DNA of 64,000 bases from positions 124,001 to 188,000 of the forward strand of contig WSYJ01000146.1 of assembly GCA_020186115.1 (NCBI GenBank). Direction: 5' to 3'. Under the pieces are notes generated by a model, which was not told where the DNA came from, did not search any database, and was given only the letters and a program-made list of their open reading frames with translations. Of this stretch, positions 20,370 to 30,748 are shown in pieces (position 1 is the first letter of the stretch; each line of letters begins with the position of its first letter). The DNA is from Histomonas meleagridis (Eukaryota; Parabasalia; Tritrichomonadida; Dientamoebidae). The translations under genes were made by a program, and so were the position numbers.

Positions 20370-22294
20370 TTGTTTCCATTTATATTTTTCATTTTTATTA
20401 CACAAACATTTTCTTACATATGGAATGAAAATACAAAAACACTTATAATAGATAATGGAGACCAAATTCTTCAGGAAGAAATACAAAGATATCATACTGC
20501 TGAAAATGTTATTATTTCAAATGGAATCACCACAATACCATCCTACGCATTTTATCAATGGGAATCGCTTTTATCATTGCAACTTAGTGGTACAATTGTA
20601 TTAATTGATAGTTATGCATTTTCTCAATGTAAAAGTTTGATTAGTATTACAATTCCGAATTCAGTTAAATCACTTGGAAGATATGCATTTAGAAAATGCA
20701 TTAATTTAGAAACAGTTAAAATATATGGAAACATTCCACAAATTGCAATGGGTACATTTCATAATTGTAGCAAATTGAATTCTATATTACTTCCAAACAC
20801 GATAACATCGGTTGATGATTATTCATTTTGTAGATGTTCAAGTTTAACAACTATTAACCTTGGAGAAAATATTGAAACTATTGCGTATTGCTCATTTATG
20901 CATTGTTTTAATTTAGAGATCGTTATTATTGGTCAAAAATTAAAGACAATTGGTAATTATGGATTTAATCGATGTTCAAGTTTAGAAAATTTCACAATTC
21001 CAAAATCTGCTACATCACTTGGGCGTACTGCATTTCAGTTATGTAGTAATTTAGAAACAGTTGAAATTTATGGAAATATTCCTGAAATTCAAAATTATAC
21101 ATTTTTTAACTGTAGTAAAATGGTTTCAATAATGCTTCCAAATACAATTACATCAATAGGTTATGTTTCATTTTATTTTTGCAAAAGTTTAACAACTGTT
21201 TATATTCCAGAAAATGTTGTAACGATTATGGATCAAGCATTTCGCGCATGTGTTCAACTTAAATGTATATATTATTTCGGGGAAAGTGAGCCATATATTG
21301 AGGTGTCTGCATTTCTAGACGTTTTAGCAGAAACAGTTATAGTAACATCTTCATATTCAAGTGAATCATTTGGAGACCTTAAAATTAGCAAAATTAATAT
21401 TGATAGATGTATTCCACCAACAGCTACATTTACACAATCAAATGTATTTTCGCAAAGTAACACATTTGATAAGTCAAGTACATTTACACAAAGTAATACA
21501 TTTGATAAGTCAAGTACATTTACACAAAGTAATACATTTGATAAGTCAAGTACATTTACACAAAGTAATACATTTGATAAGTCAAGTACATTTACACAAA
21601 GTAACACATTTGATAAGTCAAGTACATTTACACAAAGTAATACATTTGATAAGTCAAGTACATTTTCTCAAAGTAACACATTTACTAAATCAATTGTATT
21701 TTCTCAAAGTAATACATTTACACAAGCAAGTATAATTTCTCAAAGTAATACGTTCTCTAAATCAAATACATATACATATATACATTCATATACAGAAGCA
21801 CTTGATTTTGATACAACTATTTCATATTCTATTATATTAACTCTAACATATTCAAATACACAAACATTATCATTATTAAGAACTATTTAAAGAGCACACT
21901 TTTATATACACATTATAATTCCATATGTACGCATATTGTAAGTCAATTTATTTATTATGAATATACAATATTAATATATTCAACACATTATACATTTTAT
22001 TCGGATTTCTTTACAATTTTACAAAATACTGAACAAAGCGAAAATGATAAATCATATATTTATATTATCATTGGAGTTTTGATAGCAATTATTATTATTT
22101 CAATTATTATTGTTTTATTAATATATATTCATAGGCGTAACAAATTCAATAATGAAGTAGTTCAAACAGAAAGTTTCCATGAAAATCAATCTGAAGATAT
22201 TTATTTAGTTGGTATGACAGGAACAAATATTGAAGAAGATCCATTTGCTAAAGATTTTAAAGAAGATAATTCGATAAATAAAGTTGACATATAA
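20370..22294 (+). pseudogene. BspA-like leucine-rich surface protein, frame broken
   Basis: The product has an N-terminal hydrophobic signal-like segment (FIFFIFITQTF), then about 12 LRR_5/BspA repeats (for example FRKCINLETVKIYGNIP and FHNCSKLNSILLPNTI) to about residue 330, then Ser/Thr-rich 12-residue repeats. The frame ends at 21890; a +1/-1 shift near 21880-21893 reaches a second frame with a transmembrane helix (22079 on: IAIIIISIIIVLLIYI), basic stop-transfer residues and a cytoplasmic tail ending at 22294. This is the usual trichomonad BspA layout for adhesion to cells or mucus (family knowledge). There is no ATG at the start: the frame opens with TTG at 20370. A missing ATG plus a frame break suggest a recent pseudogene. 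Confidence 0.75.
21478..21661 (+). repeat. 36-bp tandem repeat in the BspA gene
   Basis: Five near-perfect 36-bp units encode FTQSNTFDKSST, flanked by diverged half units (FSQSNTFTKS). It forms a Ser/Thr-rich stalk between the LRR domain and the membrane segment. In-frame unit length means copy number can change without breaking the frame. Confidence 0.9.
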
Positions 22295-22453
22295 ACTTTT
22301 TTTTGTTTCATTAAAAAAAAGATTAATTGATTTTGTATTTCCACATTTTAATGTGAACATAATACTGAAAATATTCTGAAATAGGGTTTTGAAATTTTTA
22401 TCGGCAATAGTGAAATTTTGAATGGTTGATATGGCCTTGGTTCAACAAACATC

Positions 22454-25400
22454 ATGAAGAAAAATAAAACTATCGATGTTCAAGATAAAAAATATCTTCA
22501 ATATTTAATTTCCATTCAAAAAATTGTTTTTAATTTAAACCAATATAATATTGAAGAATCTGTTCGAGGTACAATGAATCTTTTTGATTCAAAGTTTCCA
22601 TATTCTTTTAACTTTGTATTATGCAATATAATTAAAAATGCTATTTATACTAGATTTGATGATGATGATGTATATTTTCATTATTTGAAAAAAATTGAAG
22701 CAAAGGAAATAGAAGAAAACAAATATAGTATCGATTTAATAAAAATGTTTTCTCAAATTCTTTGTGATAACTCATCACGTGAAGCCGATTTTCTATGTGA
22801 AAGGTTAATTACCAAGAAATTAGTTAATCCAGATGATGTTATTAAATATCCTAAACTTTATTTTGCGCATTATCTTAATGATGAAAAAATAGATCAGATG
22901 AAGAATTTTCCTGGCTATGGTTTATCTTTCTCTGAATATGAAGAGTTATTCAAGAATGATTTTGAACTTCATAAGAAATATGTTAAAGAAGGACATAATC
23001 CAAATGAAATTGCAAAAGTAATACGAAATGACGAAATAGAAAAACTTCAAGAAATATCATCACAAACAAATTTTAATTTTAATCAAACTATTGAACCATC
23101 ATTTTATGAAAGAAATTCATTCATTGATCAATGGAATGCTACATTAATTGATTATGCAGCATTTTTTGGTTCAGTTAAATGTTTTAAATTTTTACTTATG
23201 AATGGCGCAGATGTAACTAACACAGGTAAATATGCAATTGCAAGTGGAAATATTGAAACTATTCATTTATGTGAACAAAATCATTCATCATTCAAAGGAG
23301 GATATGAAGCAGCAATTAAATTTCATCATAATGATGTTGTTCATTATATTTTCCAGAATAAGCTTGAAAAGAAAGAAAAACTAAATGCAAACGGGAAAAA
23401 ATGTATTTGGTACAATAACTTTGAAATTCTTTCATTTTTCGAAGAAAAAAAAATGAAAATAGATGAATCATTCATTAATTATTCGGCTGAACAAGGAAAT
23501 CTATTTCTCGTTTTTCATTTTTTGCAAGGGAATCAATTGCCAAAATCAATTCTTTATTCAGCCGCACATTCAGGAAATTCCGAACTTATAAAGTATATGT
23601 TAGAACAAGAAGGTGTTAATATTAATGGGGAAAAAAATTATATTATATATTTGATGTTTACTTTACTTAAATCAAATTTAATAAAAATATTTTTATCTCC
23701 ACTTATGATCGCATCAATCTATGGTTATACTGATATAGCTAAATTGCTTCTTGAGCAAGAAGGAATTAATATTAATGCTCAAGATATATTATTGTTTTAT
23801 TTACAGCTTTTTGTTTTAATAATTTAGTGTCTTAAAACAAAATTTGGGAATTATTTAAATGATTTCATGTAGCAATTGATTTTGCAATTTCTAATAATCA
23901 CCCAGATATAATTAAATTACTTCTTGAAAAGGAAGGAATTGATGTTAATGTTAAAGATAAAATTTATTTTAAAAATTTAATGTTTCCAAATAATATTTGG
24001 AGATTATTCAAATTGTTTCAAACACCGCTTTTTGGCTTGTCTGCAAGAGGAAAAATTGAAATTCTTAAATGGTTTCTTAAAAAGGGCGCAGATATCAATA
24101 TTAAAGATATTTATTTGACTTATTTAAATTTTGTTTTAAAAATTTAATTTTTCATAATAGTATTTGGAATTTATTTAAATGTTTTCAAACAGCAATAGTT
24201 AGTGCAATAAAAAATGGTCACACAGATCTCACAAAATTACTTTTTGAACAAAAAGAAATTGATATTAATATTAAAGATATTAATTTTTATAATATAATTT
24301 TTATTTTAATGAAATGATGTTTCTAAATAAGACATGGAAATTATATAAAATATTTATGACATTACTTATGCATGCATGCGCTTCTGAATATGACAATGAT
24401 GAAATTGTTAAAATACTTCTCCAAAAAGATGTCAATATAAATAATAAGGCCATTTGTTTCTGATATTCAAAGTTATTTTTGATTTTTTAATATTTAATTA
24501 TAAAAATCGGAATTCATTATAATCGTTTTGTACAGCTTTAATTCTTGCAGCTGCAAGTGGAAAAATAGAAATTGTGCAAATGCTTCTTGAAAAAGATAAT
24601 ATTGATGTACTTGCTAAAACAGTCTTTTTATGATATCCAAAGTTTGTTTCGAATATTTACTGTTTATATAATGAACTTGGAATCAATAAAATATATTTAA
24701 AACAGCTCTGATTGTTGCAGCCCAAAATGGACACATAGAAATTGTTAAATTACTTCTTGAAACAGATGGAAATGATACACAATCTTTGAACGTTTATATA
24801 AATAATTTAATATCTTTTCAAAATATAAAGAATCTAATTATTGTAATTACATTAGCATTTAAAGCAGCTGTGAAAAATGATAATTTTGATATTGTTGAAG
24901 TTTTGCTTAATCATGGTGGTATTAATATTAATATTAAAAGCTTTTATGTTAAAAATTTAATGTTTAATTAGGAAATTTGGATTTTCTTCAAATTTTTCCT
25001 TACTCCTCTTCTAGAGGCAACTCAAAATGGTAATATTGAACTAGTAAAATTACTTATTATTCAAAAAGGAATTGATTTAAATGCAAAAGGAGTTGGTTTT
25101 GCTCAATCAAAGATTTTTAAATATTTTCGGAATTTTAAAATCGAATTTGGAGTTTAATTCATTCTTTTAGAACTTCACTTATGATAGCAGCTCAAAATGG
25201 TTATATTGAATTGGTTAAATTGTTACTTGACCAAAAAGGGATTAATTTTAATGCTGTAGATATATTTTATTTTTATTTAGATTCTGTTCTTCATTTTTTC
25301 AATTTTAATAAAAATTTTGGATTTTGTTCTTGTGATTTATGACAGCACTTATCTATGCTGTTGCAAAAAATTCCATTGATATAGTTAAACTTCTTCTTGA

Positions 25401-26588
25401 ACAAGAAGGAATAGATATAAATGCGCATAATCTTTTTTTAGTTATTATAATATTTAAAAATTGCATTTGGAATTCATTTATCTTATATTTTTCTGCAATT
25501 TTACTGGCAGCATCGAATAATTATAATGATATAGTTAAATTATTACTACAACAAGAAGGAATTGAACTTAATTTCAAAGATATTATTAATTTTTTTTCTC
25601 TGCTTCTTCAAATAATTTAATATTTAAATTGAAATATTTGAAGTTTTTTCATTTTGTTTCGGACAGTACTTTTACATGAAATAATTAACAATCATAGTGA
25701 TATTGCAGAAATCATTCTTCAAAACGAAAATATTGATATTAATGCTAAAGATGTTTACTTATAAATTTCATTGTTTTTTTGAAATATATGATATCTTATA
25801 TGGATTTTTGGAATTTAAATCATTTTATATCGTTCAGCTCTTTACTTGTCTTCGTATAGATCTACCAAACTTGTTAAGTTACTTCTAGAAAAGAAAGATA
25901 TTAATGTTAATATTAAAACCATTTGTTTGTTATTATTAATTTTTGTTATAATAATTTAACGTTAAAATTTATTATTTGGAAATTTTTCGAAAAATTTTCT
26001 ACAGCACTTATGGTTGCATCTATAAATGGTCAAATTAAAATTGTAAAATTACTTCTTGAACAAAAAGGAATTGATATTAATGCCAAAGATTTTTATTTGT
26101 TTTATTTAATATTTATTTTAATCATTTAATATTTCAAAATAATATTTGGAAATGATTTAAATTATTTATGACAGCACTTATGGAAGCATCTCTTTATGGT
26201 CATACAGAAATAGTTAAATTACTTCTTGAACAAAAAGGAATTGATACCAATGTACAAAATGTTAAATTATCTTATAAAAAATTCTTTTTTATGATTTAGA
26301 ATTTTATAATTACATTTGGAATATATATAAATTATTCGAAACAGCAATTATGTTAGCAGTTAAGGATTCCAGAAATGAAATAGTTAAATTACTGCTTGAG
26401 CAAGAAGGTATAGACCTAGACGCTAAAGATATTTATTTTCTTCAGTTTTCGTTGATTTTAAATACTTTGTATATTAGAGAAATTTCGGGTGTTTTTTTAA
26501 TTGATTATATACAGCTCTTTCATGGGCATCTTTTAGGGGGATAAATGAAATTGTTAAATTACTCCAAGAAAAAACTGAACAAAAATAA
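22454..26588 (+). CDS. DUF3447/ankyrin repeat protein, locus E (largest, best preserved)
   Basis: A 457-codon frame starts at the ATG at 22454 (MKKNKTIDVQDKKYLQYL). Residues 1-190 are the helical N-terminal domain. Residues about 190-330 carry PNEIAKVIRNDEIEKLQE, LIDYAAFFGSVKCFKFLLMN and HLCEQNHSSFKG (DUF3447-type). Ankyrin units follow to the TAA at 26586-26588, the last ending LLQEKTEQK. Eighteen units after the DUF3447 part are each free of stops, while the spacers between them mostly contain stops and change frame. No frameshift is seen inside a unit. I infer that the gene is functional and that spacers are removed from the RNA; without that it would yield only the 457-residue product. 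A role in protein binding is all the family supports. Confidence 0.7.
23696..26588 (+). repeat. Eighteen-unit ankyrin/spacer array of locus E
   Basis: First-residue codons lie at 23696, 23869, 24022, 24189, 24359, 24532, 24702, 24849, 25002, 25172, 25342, 25492, 25663, 25834, 26001, 26171, 26341 and 26511. Intervals are 173, 153, 167, 170, 173, 170, 147, 153, 170, 170, 150, 171, 171, 167, 170, 170 and 170. The mode is 170, made of about 93 coding and 77 spacer bases. A TTTGGAA-containing stretch lies about 20-40 bp before many units. Spacers of 54-60 nt are in frame and mostly open; the 77-nt class is not. Confidence 0.85.
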
Positions 26589-27467
26589 GGCGCTTCACAA
26601 AGCCCAAGACCAAAAAATTGGATTTATAATTACATTAAGTAATTACATTATAATAAAAAAAGAGTATTAGTTTAAATTAATCTTATTTTATTCGCAGCCT
26701 TTAAATTTCATGAAAATGATAACGCTGGTTTGACGTCGACATAGCTCAACAAAAAAAATGGGTACCCTATCGGATCCCACAAATCATACTTATTTCAATT
26801 TCACTATGTCATTTTATAATCTTTTACGTAATTTTTATCTACTTGTACTTTATCTTTTGTGACTCGGGTCGAATGAAATCCATATCAATCCTTACCGACA
26901 CAATTTATATAAATCAACACAAATTGCACTTACTGATTTACTTCTGAGTGAATATAGTGAAATGTCACGTTCATATGATTTTATGATAAAAAATAACTTC
27001 AATTTACATATTCATTTCATCCAAATCACTTTTAAATAAATAAGATATTACTGTCATTTTCAGGAACCAAATGTTCACACACAGATGCATGCTTGGAAAA
27101 TTCTTTTTTTCTTTGAAATTGAATTGAAACCTCCTAAAGCGCCTATCGGTGCGTTTTGAATAGTTTATTAAATATTTCAAAACCTCACATAAAATTGAAA
27201 CAGAATTTTCTGGTATAACGGTTTTACTCATTGAATTGTCTCGTCTGAAAAAAGTTTATCACCGTAACTTTTTGAGTGTAATTCGATTAAAAACGATTGA
27301 AACCGGTAACTGGTTTTCGTTTGATTATTCCGTATTTCCACAAACTTGACCATCGTATTTCCAATAAATTCAACGAAGAAATTCCTTATACAATCAGAAA
27401 ATTCAAATTTAATTACCAATTGTTTATCAAAGCGCATTAACCGATTATATAATGTTCTGTTACATTT
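26589..27467. other. Intergenic between ankyrin locus E and the PIAS-like gene
   Basis: Small minus-strand frames at 27004-27231 and 27228-27437 have no family I recognise. An AAACCGTTATA stretch at about 27214-27224 resembles the promoter element but lies inside one of these frames. No gene is called. Confidence 0.4.
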
Positions 27468-28502
27468 TTATGAGAACCCATCCCAATCAATGTTGAATAT
27501 ATCATTCTGTTGTTGGGAAAAAATATCAATTGTCGGATTATTATCAAATGAAAACATATGTGATGGTCTGACAATCTCATTCTCCATAACCTCAGTAGGC
27601 ACTGCACCGATATTGTAAGGTTCGATCTGCGAAATTTGTATAAATTCGTTACAAATTGGACATTTCCAATTATCGGTACTAATAGCTTTAGATAGGAAAG
27701 GAACAAGAGGAAATGGATGGTGCACGGTACAACTGTTGTGAATTACAAGTGGTTGAGCTTGACCACATATCCTATTAGCAACAGCTTGAATGCCAGAATA
27801 TTGGTACCGATTGATACATATCATCATCTGTGATGGAGCTTGGATACGGAGCTCAAGGACATTTGTAGGCAGGATGCCTCCTGTAAGATCAATCGGTTGT
27901 GGATATGGATCATCAGGAAAAATATCAAATGGTGAGCCATTAATTGAACCATTCAAGGAAAGTTGTTGTGTCTTACCATTTTTGAAGTAAAATGTAAGAC
28001 AGAACATGGAATTATTTGGAGCTAAATCATTTGTGAAAGTAAACTTTCCATTACTTTGACCAGGAGGAACAAGTATAGGTCCAAAAAAGGGTGATTCATC
28101 TATATATTCATATAATGGGTTCGTTAGTGGGAAATAATTTGGATCAGGATCACATATTTCTAAGTTATTGGGAACAGATGTAATTGGAGAAATCGAAAAT
28201 GAGTCTTGCTGATCAGCAAGAAGACGATTAACTTCATTGAGAATGTCGATTAAACTCTTATCAAATCGAAGACTGTGAAATATTTTAATGACCAAACTTA
28301 AGAGTTTTGTTTTGTTTCCACTTGCTGGAATAGAGTATTTTTGAACAATGTAACGAAGCTGAGAAATTCTTAATAATTGAACAGATTTGATAAGAGCATC
28401 AAATTCTTCATAAGATAGCGAAGGCCCGCTGTCTTTCTTAATCATTCCCATATAAGGGTATCCATTTCCCATTTGCTGGCAGAAGTTGAATCCATTCTCC
28501 AT
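27468..28502 (-). CDS. PIAS/Siz-type SUMO E3 ligase-like protein
   Basis: Product of 344 residues from the ATG at 28502. A SAP-like DNA-binding motif lies at about residues 50-85 (LLRISQLRYIVQKYSIPASG, NKTKLLSLVIKIF). A PINIT-like beta-rich domain spans about 135-245. A diverged SP-RING (MIZ zinc finger) follows: NSCTVHHPFPLVPFL then WKCPICNEF near residues 265-300. The spacing of WKCPIC matches SP-RINGs, but the second half of the usual C-x-H-x-x-C-F pattern is altered (His and Pro at two positions). PIAS proteins pass SUMO from Ubc9 to nuclear targets. An AACCGTC element sits 12-18 nt upstream of the start. It could be a degenerate family member without ligase activity. Confidence 0.75.
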   Translation of the reverse strand: MENGFNFCQQMGNGYPYMGMIKKDSGPSLSYEEFDALIKSVQLLRISQLRYIVQKYSIPASGNKTKLLSLVIKIFHSLRFDKSLIDILNEVNRLLADQQDSFSISPITSVPNNLEICDPDPNYFPLTNPLYEYIDESPFFGPILVPPGQSNGKFTFTNDLAPNNSMFCLTFYFKNGKTQQLSLNGSINGSPFDIFPDDPYPQPIDLTGGILPTNVLELRIQAPSQMMICINRYQYSGIQAVANRICGQAQPLVIHNSCTVHHPFPLVPFLSKAISTDNWKCPICNEFIQISQIEPYNIGAVPTEVMENEIVRPSHMFSFDNNPTIDIFSQQQNDIFNIDWDGFS

Positions 28503-28513
28503 TTGTGTATTCT

Positions 28514-28520
28514 AACCGTC
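28514..28520 (-). promoter_or_regulatory. Myb-like promoter element of the PIAS-like gene
   Basis: GACGGTT in gene orientation, 12-18 nt upstream of the ATG at 28502. It fits the general Myb core YAACNG on the opposite strand. Confidence 0.5.
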
Positions 28521-29017
28521 AATTTACATCGTCATCACCAAAAAATCGAAAAAAAGAAAACATCTGGGGAAAAATTGCACAAAGATAGATCATCAAAAAT
28601 CAGCAAAATGTAAAGCAGAGCAAATGCATTCACATAACTATCAAAGATTTTTTCATTATTGGAAAGAAAACAAGGCAAAACCACAAAATTTTTCAATCAT
28701 TGAAAATTCAATGAAGCTGATTAGCTTTTCAAAGGAAAGTACTTTTGAATGCCCATACAAATTGTGAACTTCGATTTCTTTTTAATAAGGAGTTAAAGCC
28801 ATTTTTGGCCATTCAAAGGTGTCAAGAAATTGTCAGAAAATTTAATGCTATTCAATTCCTACGTAGGAAATTTCAAATGCAGTGCCGATTAAATATCATA
28901 CAAAAAGTAACACCCAACATCACCAAAAGCAAAAAAACGATTAAAAGAAATATTCTGATGTTTACAAAAAAAAGCAAAAATGGTTTGCACAATTTATTTT
29001 ATTATGTTAAATTTAAA
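28521..29017. other. Intergenic, no gene seen
   Basis: A 101-codon plus-strand frame at 28745-29050 begins without a clear start context and runs into the BspA relic on the other strand; it is not called. Confidence 0.4.
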
Positions 29018-30150
29018 TCAACATTTACACAACCAAACACATTTTTCTAATACGAATACATTACTGAATATATTACTATAAGTGGATTCGAATGTCAGCA
29101 ATGAAATTGTATTTATGTATATACTATATAAAGTAATCGAATGTGTAATAGATAATGAGTGTGTTAAAGTGAACGAATGCGTTAAAGATAAAGTTACATC
29201 AGATGAATGAGCAACTGATGCAGTTAGTGAATCCGATTTATTAAATGTATATGATTTAGTGAGTGTATCACTTTTCGTAAATGTATTTAATTTCGTAAAT
29301 GTATTTGAGTCAGTAAATGTGCGTGTTGGCGGGAGACATTCGTCAAGTGTTGTTCCCTTTGTAACATTCATATTTCCAAATGTTTCGTTTTGATATGTTT
29401 CTATTGTCATAACTAATGTCGCATTTATATTAACAAATGCATCATTTTGTATTTCTGGTGAAATTTCTCCATTAAAATGTATACATTGAAGTGATGTACA
29501 ATTAACAAATGCACATGAATTAATATATTGAACATTTTCATCAATAAAAATTCTTTCTAAATTAATACAACTTGCAAAAGAATAATTCATAATAGAAATG
29601 ACTGAATTAGGAATTGTAAATGTTTTACTTTTCCCATTCGGATAACTAATGATTTGTGTAATTTCTTTATCATATAAAACGCCATCGTTTTCATAATTCG
29701 AATATCCAATATTTTCTTCTGAAACATTAATAAATTGAAGTTTAGTACATTCTAAAAATGCATTTCCATTCGAATAAACAGAACTTGGTATATAAATATT
29801 CACAAGGTTTGTACATCCTCTGGATGCATCAGCTCCAAAATTTTGTACGCCTTCATCTAATGTTATCGTTTCAAGTCCTGTACATTTATAAAATGCATTA
29901 CCAACAATGCTATTACAACGGATTGTAATGTTATTTAATGAAATACATTCTGCAAATGCACCACATCCAATTCCACCCATTAATTTCTCTGGAAATTGGA
30001 CATATTCTAATTTTGTACATGATGCAAATGCTCTACTATTTATATTTCCAACTGTTTCTCCAATTATTACTGTTGTTAATAAAAGTCATTCTCTGAATAC
30101 ATCACTTTCAAGCTCTCCAAGCAACAACAAACATTTTACTTTTTTTTTTA
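29018..30150 (-). pseudogene. BspA-like leucine-rich protein, truncated at both ends
   Basis: LRR_5 repeats on the minus strand (for example FAECISLNNITIRCNSI and FASCINLERIFIDENVQYI), followed by a Ser/Thr-rich stalk (FTDSNTFTKLNTFTKSDTL) and a short end (LEKCVWLCKC) with no transmembrane helix. The intact frame begins at 29980, but LRR homology in the same frame extends upstream to about 30105 (FASCTKLEYVQFPEKL), across a TGA where a Cys is expected in the repeat (FRE-stop-LLLTTV). No ATG or signal peptide lies upstream. The second damaged BspA gene in this window. Confidence 0.75.
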
Positions 30151-30352
30151 AACAAGTACTTTAAAATTTTAATAACATTTTGCAGAGGTTGTATTCATTG
30201 TTAGAAGCCTTATTTTAATACAAAACGGCATTGAAATAAATTTAATATCTTATAATTTCATAAAGTTGAAAATGATTTGACACAAGGGTTGAAACTATTT
30301 TAGAATGAGAATGTTTGTAACATGGTAAAATAATATTTGGAAATTATTTGAT

Positions 30353-30580
30353 ACAGCACTTATGTTAACTTTTTATAATGGTCATATAGCAACAGTTAAA
30401 ATATATATTTGCTCTGTTTGAAATTTAATTTAATAAATCCTTATTTTAAAATAATATTCGAAAATCATTCAAAATATTTAAAACGACAATTATATATGAA
30501 TACAAACATGACAACTTGGAAATAGTTCAATTATTACGACAAAAAGAAAGAAATGAACGAATTGGTATTCATAATTAGGT
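30353..30580 (+). pseudogene. Ankyrin array relic
   Basis: Two ankyrin units, TALMLTFYNGHIATVK at 30353 and TTIIYEYKHDNLEIVQLL at 30483, separated by a spacer with the family's TATTCGAAAATCATT-type end. The first unit breaks off after VKIYICSV. The interval is 130 bp, so about 40 bp has been lost relative to the 170-bp period. Confidence 0.65.
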
Positions 30581-30748
30581 TAATGAACAAAACTTATCTT
30601 GGATACTTAATAAATTTTATAAAATTTAATCTCTTCCAAATATTTTTTTTTTGCAATAGTTTTCACATCAAGCACATGCAAATATCATAAAATCAAAATA
30701 AGTTCAATAAATTGTTCTATATAAAATCCAAATCTGATATTTATTGAC

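Noticed and set aside
21272-21607. Antisense repeat frame (LLCVNVLDLSNV units)
   Set aside because: It is the reverse strand of the BspA 36-bp repeats.
5164-26588. Ankyrin spacers as translated hydrophobic loops
   Set aside because: A few 54-60 nt spacers are open and in frame, about what chance gives, but the common 77-nt class shifts the frame and mostly contains stops.
18785-30150. TGA reassigned to Trp or Cys, since TGA interrupts the Tc1, pogo and BspA frames at Trp/Cys-like positions
   Set aside because: All three are pseudogene-like for other reasons or belong to mobile families, TGA is one mutation from TGG/TGC, and the conserved genes contain no in-frame TGA while ankyrin loci C and D end in TGA.
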